Assembly (NCBI RefSeq): GCF_029814935.1
Contig: NZ_CP104582.1
Coordinates: forward strand, 1,488,001 to 1,552,000
DNA: 64,000 bases
Direction of reading: 5' to 3'
Source of the DNA: Pseudomonas sp. GD03919
GTDB taxonomy: Bacteria; Pseudomonadota; Gammaproteobacteria; Pseudomonadales; Pseudomonadaceae
How positions within the stretch are numbered: position 1 is the stretch's first letter; the number at the start of each line of letters is the position of its first letter. Below are positions 8,787 through 18,977 of the stretch, one piece after another. Made by a program: the position numbers and the translations under genes. The notes below the pieces were generated by a model, which worked only from the letters and a program-made list of their open reading frames with translations, was not told the DNA's origin and did no database searches.

Positions 8787-10040
8787 ATGAAAGCGATCTC
8801 TCGCCTGACCACTGCCGTTTCCCTTGCCGCCCTGTTGCCCCTGTCCGCCACTGCCGGTGAAGTCGAAGTGCTGCACTGGTGGACCTCCGGTGGTGAAAAA
8901 CGCGCTGCCGATACCCTGCAAAAACTGGTCGAAACCCAGGGCCACAAATGGAAGGATTTCGCCGTGGCCGGTGGTGGCGGTGAAGCGGCCATGACCGTGC
9001 TGAAGACCCGCGCCGTATCCGGCAACCCGCCCGCCGCGGCGCAGATCAAGGGCCCGGATATCCAGGAGTGGGGCGAACTGGGCCTGCTCGCCGATCTCAA
9101 CGACATCGCTGCCGAGCAGAACTGGGACGGCCTGCTGCTGCCGCAGGTGATCGAAGTCATGAAGTACCAGGGCGACTACGTGGCGGTGCCGGTCAACGTG
9201 CACCGGGTCAACTGGTTGTGGATCAACCCACAAGTGTTCGAAAAGGCTGGCGCCACGCCGCTGACCACCCTCGACGAATTCTTCGCTGCCGCCGACAAGC
9301 TCAAGGCGGCCGGCTTCATCGCCATCGCCCATGGCGGGCAGCCCTGGCAGGACGGCACCGTGTTCGAAGACCTGGCCATCAGCATTCTCGGCCCCGAGGG
9401 CTTTCGCAAGGCCTTCGTCGAGCAGGATCGCGCCACCCTGACCGGCGACAAGATGGTCGAGGTATTCGCCGCCCTGCAGAAACTGCGTGGCTATATCGAT
9501 GCCGACGCCGCCGGGCGCGACTGGAACAGCGCCACCGGCCTGGTGATCGACGGCAAGGCCGGCATGCAGATCATGGGCGACTGGGCCAAGAGCGAGTGGA
9601 CCGCCGCCGGCAAGGTCGCCGGCAAGGACTACGAATGCCTGGCCTTCCCCGGCACCCAGGGCAGCTTCGCCTTCAACATCGACTCGCTGGCGATGTTCAA
9701 GCTGAACGACGCCGACAACCGCAAGGCCCAGGAAGACCTGGCGCGCACGGTGATGGGCAACGAGTTCCAGGAATTTTTCAACCAGAACAAGGGTTCGATC
9801 CCGGTGCGCATGGACCAGGACATGAGCAGCTTCGACGCCTGCGCGCAGAAGTCCATGGCCGACTTCAAGGAGGCCGCCGCCGATGGCGGTCTGCAGCCGA
9901 GCCTGGCCCACGGCATGGCCGCGTCCAGCTACGTGCAGGGTGCGGTGTTCGACGTGGTGACCAACTTCTTCAACGACCCCAAGGCCGACCCCAAGCGCGC
10001 CGCCCAGCAACTGGCGGCGGCGATTCAGGCGGTGCAGTGA
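8787..10040 (+). CDS. gtsA: Glucose ABC transporter, periplasmic binding protein
   Basis: 417 residues, extracellular solute-binding protein family 1. It captures glucose in the periplasm and delivers it to GtsB/GtsC. The signal peptide runs to about residue 22 ([15 protein letters not shown]), followed by [17 protein letters not shown], the hallmark start of the mature glucose-binding proteins. The ORF extends 12 codons upstream, but the ATG at 8787 has the ribosome site and signal peptide. It is intact. In related genomes it follows gltS directly; here a 140-bp palindromic element lies in between. The partner permease GtsC is frameshifted, so the protein may have no working transporter. Confidence 0.9.
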   Translation: MKAISRLTTAVSLAALLPLSATAGEVEVLHWWTSGGEKRAADTLQKLVETQGHKWKDFAVAGGGGEAAMTVLKTRAVSGNPPAAAQIKGPDIQEWGELGLLADLNDIAAEQNWDGLLLPQVIEVMKYQGDYVAVPVNVHRVNWLWINPQVFEKAGATPLTTLDEFFAAADKLKAAGFIAIAHGGQPWQDGTVFEDLAISILGPEGFRKAFVEQDRATLTGDKMVEVFAALQKLRGYIDADAAGRDWNSATGLVIDGKAGMQIMGDWAKSEWTAAGKVAGKDYECLAFPGTQGSFAFNIDSLAMFKLNDADNRKAQEDLARTVMGNEFQEFFNQNKGSIPVRMDQDMSSFDACAQKSMADFKEAAADGGLQPSLAHGMAASSYVQGAVFDVVTNFFNDPKADPKRAAQQLAAAIQAVQ

Positions 10041-10069
10041 GTGACGAGGCCGCATAGCCGGCCCTTACC

Positions 10070-10089
10070 GTAGGGCGGGGCAACCCGCC
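10070..10089. repeat. GTAGGGCGGG-type short palindromic repeat
   Basis: GTAGGGCGGGGCAACCCGCC, directly after gtsA; same family as at 4955. Confidence 0.6.
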
Positions 10090-10133
10090 GCTTTCAAGCC
10101 TTCTATCCCTGGCGCATGCCCTTAGCTTGAAAA

Positions 10134-10203
10134 TCGCGCAGCGATGCCCTCCTTGATGCCTTCTCCCTTCGGGAGAAGGTGGCGCGAAGCGCCGGATGAG
10201 GGC
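10134..10203. repeat. 70-bp dispersed repeat, copy A
   Basis: TCGCGCAGCGA, 16 variable bases, then TTCTCCC..GGGAGAAGG and GGCGCGAAGCGCCGGATGAG. Copy B (11344-11413) has the same layout and spacing. Confidence 0.7.
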
Positions 10204-10426
10204 GGCCTGCGCCACGGGATCGGCCGCACCGCGCTTTTCTCCCCTCTCCCTTTGGGAGACGACTGCATGGATGCAGGAGGTAGGGCGACGCAGGATGCCA
10301 AAGCCGAGGGGCCGGGGGTGAGGGATACGGGCAACTCGGATTTTTCGGTGCGCCGCTGCCCCTCACCCCAACCCTCTCCCGAGGGAGAGGGGGCCGACCA
10401 TGCAACCCGTAACAACGGAGTCAACC

Positions 10427-11335
10427 ATGAGTTCAAACGCAGTCATCACCAAAGCCTCACCGCTGGATGTCCTGCAGCGCTGGCTGCCCAAGCTGGTGCT
10501 GGCGCCGAGCATGGTCATCGTGCTGGTGGGCTTCTACGGCTATATCGGCTGGACCTTCCTGCTGGCATTCACCAACTCGCGCTTCATGCCCAGCTACAAC
10601 TTCGTCGGGCTGCAGCAGTACGCGCGGCTGTGGGACAACGACCGCTGGTGGGTGGCGAGCCAGAACCTGCTGGTGTTCGGTGGGCTGTTCATCGCCATCA
10701 GCCTGGCCATCGGCGTGCTGCTGGCGGTGCTGCTGGACCAGCGCATCCGCCGCGAAGGCTTTATCCGCACCATCTTTCTCTACCCCATGGCACTGTCGAT
10801 GATTGTCACCGGCACCGCCTGGAAGTGGCTGCTCAACCCCGGTCTGGGTCTGGACAAGCTGCTGCGCGACTGGGGCTGGGAAGGCTTTCGCTTCGACTGG
10901 CTGGTGGACCCGGATCGCGTCGTCTACTGCCTGGTGATGGCCGCCGTGTGGCAGTCCTCGGGCTTCGTCATGGCGCTGTTCCTCGCCGGGCTGCGCAGCG
11001 TCGATCAGTCGATCATCCGCGCCGCCCAGGTCGATGGCGCCAGCCTGCCGAGCATCTACCTGCGCATCGTGCTGCCGAGCCTGGGCCCGGTGTTCTTCAG
11101 CGCGCTGATGATCCTCGCCCATATCGCCATCAAGAGCTTCGACCTGGTCGCCTCGATGACCGCCGGCGGCCCCGGCTACGCCTCCGACCTGCCGGCGATG
11201 TTCATGTACGCCCACACCTTTACCCGTGGCCAGATGGGCCTCGGCGCCGCCAGCGCGATGCTGATGCTCGGCGCGGTGCTGGCGATCCTGGTGCCGTATC
11301 TGTATTCCGAACTGCGAGGCAAACGCCATGAATGA
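10427..11335 (+). CDS. gtsB: Glucose ABC transporter permease 1
   Basis: 302 residues, MalF-type inner-membrane permease with about six transmembrane helices. It forms the glucose channel with GtsC. The hydrophobic segment LVLAPSMVIVLVGFYGYIGW opens the protein. The cytoplasmic EAA loop that docks on the ATPase lies near residue 200 (IIRAAQVDGASLPSIYLRI). The ATG at 10427 has ACGGAG eight bases upstream; an upstream in-frame ATG lies in repeat sequence. The stop overlaps the gtsC start (ATGAATGA). The gene looks intact. Confidence 0.9.
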   Translation: MSSNAVITKASPLDVLQRWLPKLVLAPSMVIVLVGFYGYIGWTFLLAFTNSRFMPSYNFVGLQQYARLWDNDRWWVASQNLLVFGGLFIAISLAIGVLLAVLLDQRIRREGFIRTIFLYPMALSMIVTGTAWKWLLNPGLGLDKLLRDWGWEGFRFDWLVDPDRVVYCLVMAAVWQSSGFVMALFLAGLRSVDQSIIRAAQVDGASLPSIYLRIVLPSLGPVFFSALMILAHIAIKSFDLVASMTAGGPGYASDLPAMFMYAHTFTRGQMGLGAASAMLMLGAVLAILVPYLYSELRGKRHE

Positions 11336-12232
11336 TGCAAGCGTCGCGCAGCGACGATCTGCCGATGTCCTTCTCCCCCTGGGAGAAGGTGGCGCGAAGC
11401 GCCGGATGAGGGCATTCAGCTTCAGCCGTATAGCCATCTACACCACCCTGATCCTGGCATGCGCGGTGTACCTGGTGCCGCTGCTGGTGATGCTGCTGAC
11501 CAGCTTCAAGACCCCCGACGACATCCGCAGCGGCAACCTGCTGTCGATCCCGGATGTGTTCACCGTCATCGGCTGGGTCAAGGCCTGGGACGGCGTCGGC
11601 GGCTATTTCTGGAACTCGGTGAAGATCACCATTCCGGCCGTGCTGATCTCCACGCTGCTCGGCGCGCTGAACGGCTACGTGCTGGCCATGTGGCGTTTTC
11701 GCGGCTCGCAGCTGTTCTTCGGCCTGCTGCTGTTCGGCTGCTTCCTCCGTTCCAGGTGATCCTGTTGCCGGCGTCCTTCCCCCTCGGCCAGCTCGGCCTG
11801 GCCAATACCACTGAAGGCCTGGTGCTGGTGCACGTGGTCTATGGCCTGGCCTTCACCACGCTGTTCTTCCGCTACTTCTACGTGAGCATTCCCGAGGCGC
11901 TGGTGCGCGCGGCGCGTCTGGATGGCGCCGGCTTCTTCACCATCTTCGGACGCATCCTGCTGCCGATGTCGGTGCCGATCATCATGGTCTGCCTGATCTG
12001 GCAGTTCACCCAGATCTGGAACGACTTCCTGTTCGGCGTGGTGTTCGCCAGCGGCGACACCCAGCCAATAACCGTGGCGCTGAACAACCTGGTCAACACC
12101 AGCACCGGGGCCAAGGAATACAACGTCGACATGGCCGCGTCGATGATCGCCGGGCTGCCCACGCTGCTGGTCTACATCCTGGCCGGCAAATATTTTCTGC
12201 GCGGTCTCACCGCCGGCGCCGTCAAAGGTTGA
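11328..12232 (+). pseudogene. gtsC: Glucose ABC transporter permease 2, -1 frameshift
   Basis: MalG-type partner of GtsB. Two lesions are visible. First, codons 6-29 are made by copy B of a 70-bp dispersed repeat (peptide LLPLGEGGAKRRMR); the native protein resumes at about FSFSRIAIYTTL. Second, after LLLFGCFL the frame breaks at 11745-11746, where CT-CCG replaces an expected CTNCCG. The original frame stops at 11759, while FQVILLPASFPLGQLGLAN continues one frame over, through the EAA loop (EALVRAARLDGAGFF) to 12232. The expected sequence FLPFQVILLP is a conserved permease motif, so a single-base deletion is likely. A sequencing error cannot be excluded for this lesion alone. Confidence 0.82.
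11344..11413. repeat. 70-bp dispersed repeat, copy B, inside gtsC
   Basis: Same layout as copy A at 10134-10203. It is read through in frame at the beginning of gtsC and also offers an alternative ATG at 11406. Confidence 0.7.
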
Positions 12233-12242
12233 GGTAATAACC

Positions 12243-13388
12243 ATGGCTATCCTCGAACTGCGCAACGTCAACAAATCCTACGGCAGCGGCCTGGCGGACA
12301 CCCTGAAGAACATCGAACTGGCCATCGACTCCGGCGAGTTCCTGATCCTGGTCGGCCCCTCCGGCTGCGGCAAGTCCACCCTGATGAACTGCATCGCCGG
12401 CTTGGAGGACATCAGCGGCGGGGCGATTCTGGTGGACGGCGCCGACATCAGCGGCATGAGCCCGAAGGATCGCGACATCGCCATGGTGTTCCAGTCCTAC
12501 GCGCTGTACCCGACCATGACGGTGAAGGACAACATCGCCTTCGGCCTGAAGATGCGCAAGCTGCCGCCTGCCGAGATCGAGGCCGAGGTGGCGCGCGTGG
12601 CCAAGCTGCTGCAGATCGAGCATCTGCTGTCGCGCAAGCCCGGCCAGCTCTCCGGTGGCCAGCAGCAGCGCGTGGCCATGGGCCGGGCGTTGGCGCGGCG
12701 ACCGAAGATCTACCTGTTCGACGAGCCGCTGTCGAACCTCGACGCCAAGCTGCGCGTGGAGATGCGCACCGAAATCAAGCTGATGCACCAGCGCCTGAAG
12801 ACCACCACGGTGTACGTCACCCACGACCAGATCGAGGCCATGACCCTGGGCGACAAGGTGGCGGTGATGAAGGACGGCATCATTCAGCAGTTCGGCACCC
12901 CGCAGGAAATCTACAACGACCCGGCCAACCAGTTTGTCGCCAGCTTTATCGGTTCGCCGCCGATGAACTTCATCCCGCTGCGCACGCAGGTACGCGATGG
13001 CCAGTGCTTCGGTTTGCTCGACTCCGGGCAGGCGCGCTGCGAGCTGCCGCTTGGCGCGGCGGCGGAGCTGGAAGGGCGTGAGCTGATCCTCGGCGTGCGT
13101 CCCGAGCAGATCCAGCTGGCCGGCGCCGGCTTGACGCTGCCGAGCCTGCGTGCCGAGGTCGAGGTGGTCGAGCCCACCGGCCCGGAGACCCTGGTGTTCG
13201 TCAGCCTCAACCAGACCAAGGTGTGCTGCCGCCTGGCCCCGGACGCCGCGCCGCAGGCTGGCAGCAGCCTCGACCTGCAGTTCGATCCGGCGCGCGTGCT
13301 GCTGTTCGACGCCACCAGCGGCGAGCGCCTGCGCCCGGGAAAGCGCCAGGCCACTGACAACAAGGTGGCCCAGTTCAAGCTCGGTTAG
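12243..13388 (+). CDS. gtsD: Glucose ABC transporter ATP-binding protein
   Basis: 381 residues, MalK/UgpC-type ATPase that powers GtsBC. Walker [10 protein letters not shown] is near residue 37, the Q-loop [10 protein letters not shown] near 82, the signature [19 protein letters not shown] near 135, Walker [15 protein letters not shown] near 157 and the switch His in [11 protein letters not shown] near 192. The C-terminal third (from about 235) is the OB-fold/TOBE regulatory region. The gene is intact and has GAGGTAATAACC upstream. It is the last gts gene before the inserted IS5-family element. Confidence 0.92.
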   Translation: MAILELRNVNKSYGSGLADTLKNIELAIDSGEFLILVGPSGCGKSTLMNCIAGLEDISGGAILVDGADISGMSPKDRDIAMVFQSYALYPTMTVKDNIAFGLKMRKLPPAEIEAEVARVAKLLQIEHLLSRKPGQLSGGQQQRVAMGRALARRPKIYLFDEPLSNLDAKLRVEMRTEIKLMHQRLKTTTVYVTHDQIEAMTLGDKVAVMKDGIIQQFGTPQEIYNDPANQFVASFIGSPPMNFIPLRTQVRDGQCFGLLDSGQARCELPLGAAAELEGRELILGVRPEQIQLAGAGLTLPSLRAEVEVVEPTGPETLVFVSLNQTKVCCRLAPDAAPQAGSSLDLQFDPARVLLFDATSGERLRPGKRQATDNKVAQFKLG

Positions 13389-13393
13389 CCGCG

Positions 13394-13450
13394 AAGCCCG
13401 GATGAAATCCGGGGGCTGCCCAATACCCCCTCGGATTGCTTCCGAGCTAC
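13394..13450. repeat. GTAGCCCGG-type repeat after gtsD
   Basis: AGCCCGGATGAAATCCGGG facing CTCGGATTGCTTCCGAGCTAC; a diverged copy of the repeat at 15678 and elsewhere. Confidence 0.65.
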
Positions 13451-13500
13451 AGGGTGCATCAAGGCAATGAAAACAACCGTCGCTGCGGCGGTTATCGGTA

Positions 13501-14355
13501 GGGTCTGTTGCCGTTTCGCGCTAACCAATTGATTTATAAGAGCAAGCTCGTATCGTTGAAGCTCTAACCCGACATCGATACGAGCTTGCAATGCCCCGAT
13601 TACTACTCAACGACGAGCATTGGTCGAAGCTGCGGGAAATTCTCCTGCACAAGGCCATCTACAACAAGCGTGATCTACGAATGACCGTGGAGGGCATGCT
13701 GTACCGCATGCGCACGGGATGTCCCTGGAGAGACCTGCCCAAGGAGTTTGGTAACTGGAATAAGGTCTACAAACGCTTCAACGCATGGTCTGCTGCCGGC
13801 AAATGGTTCAAGGTCTTCAAGATGCTGGTGGAGGAGCCCGACATGGAGTGGGTGTTCATTGATGGCAGCTATGCCAAGGCTCACCAGCACAGCGCAGGTG
13901 CTGCCAGCGCAAACGATGAAGCTATAGGGAAAAGCCGAGCCGGCAATACCAGCAAGATTCATCTGGCGGTGGACGCCCATGGCTTGCCCATCGAGTTTGA
14001 AATCACGGGAGGCCAAATCAATGACTGCACTCAGGCACCCGCATTGATTTCCAAGCTCCCAGCGGCAGAAACCATCGTTGCGGATAAGGGCTATGACAGC
14101 GAGAGAATCCGAGAGCAAGTTGAGCGACAAGGGGCCAAGGCCGTGATCCCGAGGAAGCGTAACTCTGTGAAAGGCAACGCGAATCTGGACAGAGGTCTGT
14201 ACCGCAATCGCCACCTGGTGGAAAACGCTTTCGCCCGGCTGAAGCACTACCGGGCGGTGGCCTCTCGATTCGACAAGCTCAAGAGAAATTACGAGAGCGT
14301 GGTGGCCATGGCCTGCGCCTTCCTATGGTTGCCCATGTAAAACGGCAACAGGCCC
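13501..14355 (+). mobile_element. IS5-family insertion sequence, complete (855 bp)
   Basis: Terminal inverted repeats are GGGTCTGTTGCCGTTT at the left and, reversed, GGGCCTGTTGCCGTTT at the right (one mismatch in 16). TA flanks both ends (13499-13500 and 14356-14357), the 2-bp target duplication of the IS427-like subgroup of IS5. One transposase gene fills the element. It separates gtsD from the lamB-type porin and leaves only 32 bases between the right TA copy and the porin start codon. Confidence 0.88.
13591..14340 (+). CDS. IS5-family transposase
   Basis: 249 residues, single uninterrupted frame. DDE catalytic residues can be placed: Asp in VFIDGSYAKAHQHS, Asp in IVADKGYDSERIR, and Glu in RHLVENAFARLKHYR. 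The N-terminal RMRTGCPWRDLPKEFGNW is typical of the IS427/IS1031-like subgroup. Many relatives need a programmed frameshift to make the full protein; this one does not. The stop codon overlaps the right inverted repeat. The element therefore looks competent to move. Confidence 0.92.
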   Translation: MPRLLLNDEHWSKLREILLHKAIYNKRDLRMTVEGMLYRMRTGCPWRDLPKEFGNWNKVYKRFNAWSAAGKWFKVFKMLVEEPDMEWVFIDGSYAKAHQHSAGAASANDEAIGKSRAGNTSKIHLAVDAHGLPIEFEITGGQINDCTQAPALISKLPAAETIVADKGYDSERIREQVERQGAKAVIPRKRNSVKGNANLDRGLYRNRHLVENAFARLKHYRAVASRFDKLKRNYESVVAMACAFLWLPM

Positions 14356-14365
14356 TAGCATCGCT

Positions 14366-15640
<1,275 letters not shown>

Positions 15641-15647
15641 TCTGAAG

Positions 15648-15671
15648 GTAGGGTGCGTCGCCGTGCGCACC
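15648..15671. repeat. GTAGGGTGCG-type short palindromic repeat
   Basis: GTAGGGTGCG-TCGC-CGTGCGCACC directly after the porin gene; related to the repeats at 27261 and 32506. Confidence 0.55.
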
Positions 15672-15677
15672 AAGACC

Positions 15678-15736
15678 GTAGCCCGGATGCAATCCGGGGC
15701 GATTGCTGCACCTGCCCCGGATTTCATCCGGGCTAC
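15678..15736. repeat. GTAGCCCGG-type repeat
   Basis: Near-perfect copy: GTAGCCCGGATGCAATCCGG, spacer, CCCCGGATTTCATCCGGGCT and AC. A second copy follows 114 bases on. Confidence 0.85.
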
Positions 15737-15849
15737 AACAGCGCGTAAGGTGCGCTGTGCGCACCGGGCGTCAGAGCAATCCCGCAACCAAGCGCCCGAA
15801 CACTTCCATAGCCTGTTCGCTGCGCGGGCTGCATGGGTGGCCGTAGGCC

Positions 15850-15909
15850 GTAGCCCGGATGCAATCCGGGGCGATTCCCGCTCCGGCTCCCGGATTTCAT
15901 CCGGGCTAC
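15850..15909. repeat. GTAGCCCGG-type repeat overlapping the MocR gene end
   Basis: Same arms as at 15678. Its right arm contains the stop codon (15906-15908) of the regulator gene on the minus strand. Confidence 0.85.
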
Positions 15910-17381
15910 AACAACCCCGCCACCAGGCGCCCGAGCACTTCCATGGCCTGCTCGCTGCGCGGGTTCCACGGATGGCCGTAGTTCAGTCGCGCGCAGTGGC
16001 GAAAGCCTTGGCTGGCGGAGAAAATCGGCCCCGGCGCCAGGCTGATGCCCTGGGCCAGCGCCAGGCGCAGCAGTTGCAGAGAGTCCAGGCGCTCGGGGAA
16101 CTCGAACCAGAGGAAATAGCCGCCCGAAGGCCTTGTGACCCGCGTGCTGGCGGGAAAGTGTCGGGCGGCGGAGGCGAGCATCGCGCTCTGCTGCATTTCC
16201 AGGGCGTGGCGCAGTTTGCGCAGGTGACGGTCATAGCCGCCGTGCTGCAGGTAGTCGGCCAGCGCCGCCTGGGCTGGCACCGACGGGGAGATGGTGGTCA
16301 TCAGCTTCAGTCGGGCGATCTGCTCGGCATAGCGCCCGCCGGCCACCCAGCCGATGCGATAGCCCGGCGCCAGGCTCTTGGAGAAGGAGCTGCAATGCAT
16401 CACCAGCCCCTCACGGTCAAAGCTCTTCACCGGCTTGGGTGGGTGGCTGCCGAAGTACAGCTCGGCGTACACGTCGTCTTCGATCAACGGCACCTGATGT
16501 TCGACCAGCAGGTCGTACAGCGCCTGCTTCTTGGTCTCGCTCATGCTGGCGCCGAGCGGGTTCTGCAGGCTGCTCATGAACCAGCAGGCCTTGATCGGCA
16601 GTTGCTTCAGACTCGCCGACAGGGCGCCCAGGTCGATGCCTTCGCGCGGGTGCACGGGGATTTCCACCGCCTTGAGCTGCAAGCGCTCCAGCACCTGCAG
16701 GCAGGCGTAGAAGGTCGGTGACTCGATGGCCACCAGGTCGCCTGGTTGAGTCACGCACTGCAGGCAGAGGTTGAGCGCCTCCATGGCGCCGTTGCTGATC
16801 ACCAGCTCCTCCATCGGCAGCATCACGCCGCTGACCATGTAGCGCAGGGCGATCTGCCGGCGCAGGTCGGCGTTGCCGGCGGTCATGTCGGCGATGATCT
16901 CGTGCGGCGAGAGCATGCGCAGCGCGTGCGCCATGCTCTTGGCCAGACGCGGTAGCGGGAACAGGTCGGGGCTGGGGAACGCCGAGCCGAAGGGCACGGT
17001 ATGCGGGTCCTTCAGCGAGGCGAGTACCGAGAACACCAGCTCGCTGACGTCGACCTCGGTGGTTTGCGCCGCGTGGGTGGTCAGCTCCGGTTCGTGCAGC
17101 GGGCGTTTGGCGTGTTCGCGCACGAAATAGCCGGAGCGCGCGCGTGCCTGGATCAGGCCGCGATCCTCCAGCAGGTAGTAGGCCTGGAACACGGTGGAGG
17201 GGCTGACGCCATAGGTGCGGCTGGCATGGCGCACCGAGGGCACCTTCTCGCCGGGGCCGAGCACGCCGGTACGGATCAGCTCGGCGATCTCGTCGGCAAA
17301 TTTTTCGTAGCGTTTCATCCTGTCCTGGTTCACCGCCGCAAAGGGTACGGGCGAATACTTTACGGGGTGAGCGGCAGACAT
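15906..17381 (-). CDS. MocR-type regulator (GntR DNA-binding plus aminotransferase fold)
   Basis: 491 residues. An N-terminal GntR winged helix (about 25-90, ELIRTGVLGPGEKVPSVRH and YGVSPSTVFQAYYLLEDRGL) is joined to a class I aminotransferase-like domain that binds pyridoxal phosphate. The PLP lysine is in SSFSKSLAPGYRIGW near residue 340. Such proteins act as PLP- or amino-acid-responsive transcription regulators, not as enzymes. The start at 17381 has GAGG eight bases upstream; an inner ATG (MKRYEKFADE) is a fair alternative. The final codons fall in an interspersed repeat, so the C-terminus may have been altered. The neighbours do not reveal its target. Confidence 0.85.
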   Translation of the reverse strand: MSAAHPVKYSPVPFAAVNQDRMKRYEKFADEIAELIRTGVLGPGEKVPSVRHASRTYGVSPSTVFQAYYLLEDRGLIQARARSGYFVREHAKRPLHEPELTTHAAQTTEVDVSELVFSVLASLKDPHTVPFGSAFPSPDLFPLPRLAKSMAHALRMLSPHEIIADMTAGNADLRRQIALRYMVSGVMLPMEELVISNGAMEALNLCLQCVTQPGDLVAIESPTFYACLQVLERLQLKAVEIPVHPREGIDLGALSASLKQLPIKACWFMSSLQNPLGASMSETKKQALYDLLVEHQVPLIEDDVYAELYFGSHPPKPVKSFDREGLVMHCSSFSKSLAPGYRIGWVAGGRYAEQIARLKLMTTISPSVPAQAALADYLQHGGYDRHLRKLRHALEMQQSAMLASAARHFPASTRVTRPSGGYFLWFEFPERLDSLQLLRLALAQGISLAPGPIFSASQGFRHCARLNYGHPWNPRSEQAMEVLGRLVAGLL

Positions 17382-17421
17382 GGCAGTGCCTCGTGAATTG
17401 TTCAGGGGGGACCTGACTCAT

Positions 17422-17480
17422 GTAGCCCGGATGAAATCCGGGGAACGACCTCGAACCGCCCCGGATTGCATCCGGGCTAC
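17422..17480. repeat. GTAGCCCGG-type repeat
   Basis: GTAGCCCGGATGAAATCCGG facing CCCGGATTGCATCCGGGCTA and C, between the MocR and ccoG genes. Confidence 0.85.
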
Positions 17481-17495
17481 GGCTCTGGTGGCCCA

Positions 17496-17561
17496 TTCGC
17501 CGCGGGGCGCGGCTCCTACACGGATTTGAGAGCAACTGTAGGAGCCCCGCCTCGGGGCGAA
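17496..17561. repeat. Pair of REP-like sequences (GTAGGAGCC type)
   Basis: TTCGCCGCGGGGCGCGGCTC..TACA and TGTAGGAGCCCCGCCTCGGG..GAA face each other with a 16-base gap. These are classic Pseudomonas REP units in inverted orientation, just downstream of ccoG, where they may act as a transcript end or barrier. Confidence 0.7.
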
Positions 17562-17564
17562 GCG

Positions 17565-18977
17565 CTAGCGCAGCGGCGCCAGGAAGGTGCTCTGGGTGCT
17601 GACGCGGCTGCCCGCATCGGCCTGGTCGCGTACCTCGAAATGCAGGGTTTGCGGGCCGGCAGCGTTGTGCGAAGCCGTCAGCGCGACGCTGACCGGCAGG
17701 TCACGAATCTCGCCCGGTGCCAGGTTCAGCGTGCGTGGGCCATGCAGCTCGAAGTCGCCGGGCTCGACCAGGCTGATGGCGTAGCTGCGCGCTTGTTGGG
17801 TCTTGTTGATGATCTTCAGGCTGTAGATGTTCTCGATCTGGCCCAGGGCATTCTCGCGGAACAGGCCACGGTCACGGGTTACGTCCAGGGAGATCAGCGG
17901 GCGTTCGGCCAGCGCCCAGACGAAGGCGCCGATCATCACTGCCAGCATCGCCGCGTAGCCGATCAGGCGCGGGCGCAACCAGTGGGTCTTGCCGCCGGCC
18001 AGCTCGTTCTCCGAGGTGTAGCGCACCAGACCACGGTCATAGCCGAGCTTGTCCATGATGCTGTCACAGGCATCGACGCAGGCGCCGCAGCCGATGCACT
18101 CCAGTTGCAGGCCGTCGCGGATGTCGATTCCAGTGGGGCAGACCTGCACGCACATGGTGCAGTCGATGCAATCGCCCAGGCCTTCGGCCTTGTAGTCGGC
18201 GTCCTTGCGGCGCGGGCCACGGTTCTCGCCGCGGGCGGCGTCGTAGGAGATGACCAGCGTATCGCTGTCGAACATCACGCTCTGGAAGCGCGAGTAGGGG
18301 CACATGTCGCGGCACACCTTCTCGCGCAGCCAGCCGGCGTTGATATAGGTGGCGGCAGTGAAGAACAGCACCCAGAACGCAGTGGTGGCGCCGACTTCGA
18401 AGGTCGCCAGGTCCACCGTCAACTGGCGCACCGGGGTGAAGTAGCCGACGAAGGCCAGCGCGGTGACCAGGCTCACCGCCAGCCAAAGGCCGTGCTTGGC
18501 GCTGCGCCGGGCCAGTTTCTGCAGCGACCAGGGCGCGGCATCGAGCTTGATGCGCTGGCCACGGTCGCCTTCAGTGATCTGCTCCACACGCATGAAGATC
18601 CAGGTCCACACGCTCTGCGGGCAGGCGTAGCCACACCATACCCGGCCGGCCAGCACGGTGATGAAGAACAGGCCGAAGGCGGCGATGATCAGGATCGCCG
18701 AGAGCAGGATGAAATCCTGTGGCCAGAAGGTCGCGCCGAAGATATGGAACTGGCGATTCTCCAGGTCCCAAAGCACGGCCTGGCGGCCGTTCCAATCGAT
18801 CCAGGCGGTGCCGAAGAACAGCAGAAACAGCAGGCCGGCACCGAGCAGGCGCAGGTTACGAAAGCGCCCGGTGAAGCTGCGTGTGTGGATCGGGCCGCCG
18901 GCCTGGGCCGGTGTCAGGTGGATGGGCTTGGCCGGGTCGATGCTCTCGACGGCGCGCACGGGGATCAGATCGGTCAT
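17565..18977 (-). CDS. ccoG: Cytochrome cbb3 oxidase accessory protein CcoG (FixG/RdxA)
   Basis: 470 residues. Membrane iron-sulfur protein needed for copper handling during assembly of cbb3-type cytochrome c oxidase. About five transmembrane helices are visible. The cytoplasmic part has two ferredoxin-type [4Fe-4S] motifs, CIDCTMCVQVCPTG and CIGCGACVDACD, near residues 265-310. The membrane-proximal motif VWCGYACPQSVW and the later CRDMCPYSRFQ are also typical. The C-terminal 120 residues form an Ig-like FixG domain. Usually it follows the ccoNOPQ genes; here it is alone, facing cysI across a 342-base gap. Confidence 0.93.
   Translation of the reverse strand: MTDLIPVRAVESIDPAKPIHLTPAQAGGPIHTRSFTGRFRNLRLLGAGLLFLLFFGTAWIDWNGRQAVLWDLENRQFHIFGATFWPQDFILLSAILIIAAFGLFFITVLAGRVWCGYACPQSVWTWIFMRVEQITEGDRGQRIKLDAAPWSLQKLARRSAKHGLWLAVSLVTALAFVGYFTPVRQLTVDLATFEVGATTAFWVLFFTAATYINAGWLREKVCRDMCPYSRFQSVMFDSDTLVISYDAARGENRGPRRKDADYKAEGLGDCIDCTMCVQVCPTGIDIRDGLQLECIGCGACVDACDSIMDKLGYDRGLVRYTSENELAGGKTHWLRPRLIGYAAMLAVMIGAFVWALAERPLISLDVTRDRGLFRENALGQIENIYSLKIINKTQQARSYAISLVEPGDFELHGPRTLNLAPGEIRDLPVSVALTASHNAAGPQTLHFEVRDQADAGSRVSTQSTFLAPLR

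Larger units (their letters stand above)
10041..10426. other. Repeat-filled gap between gtsA and gtsB
   Basis: 386 bases without a gene, unusually long inside a transport operon. It holds a GTAGGGCGGGGC-type repeat, a 70-bp repeat shared with the gtsC start, and two further CTCTCCC/GGGAGAG palindromes (about 10247 and 10374-10391). Strong hairpins here may weaken expression of the downstream genes. Confidence 0.6.

Noticed and set aside
8643-10055. 470-codon open frame opposite gtsA
   Set aside because: Antisense shadow; gtsA has a signal peptide, ribosome site and family motifs.
11740-11760. Programmed frameshift in gtsC
   Set aside because: No slippery heptamer or downstream stem-loop at the site, and permeases of this family are not known to use it.
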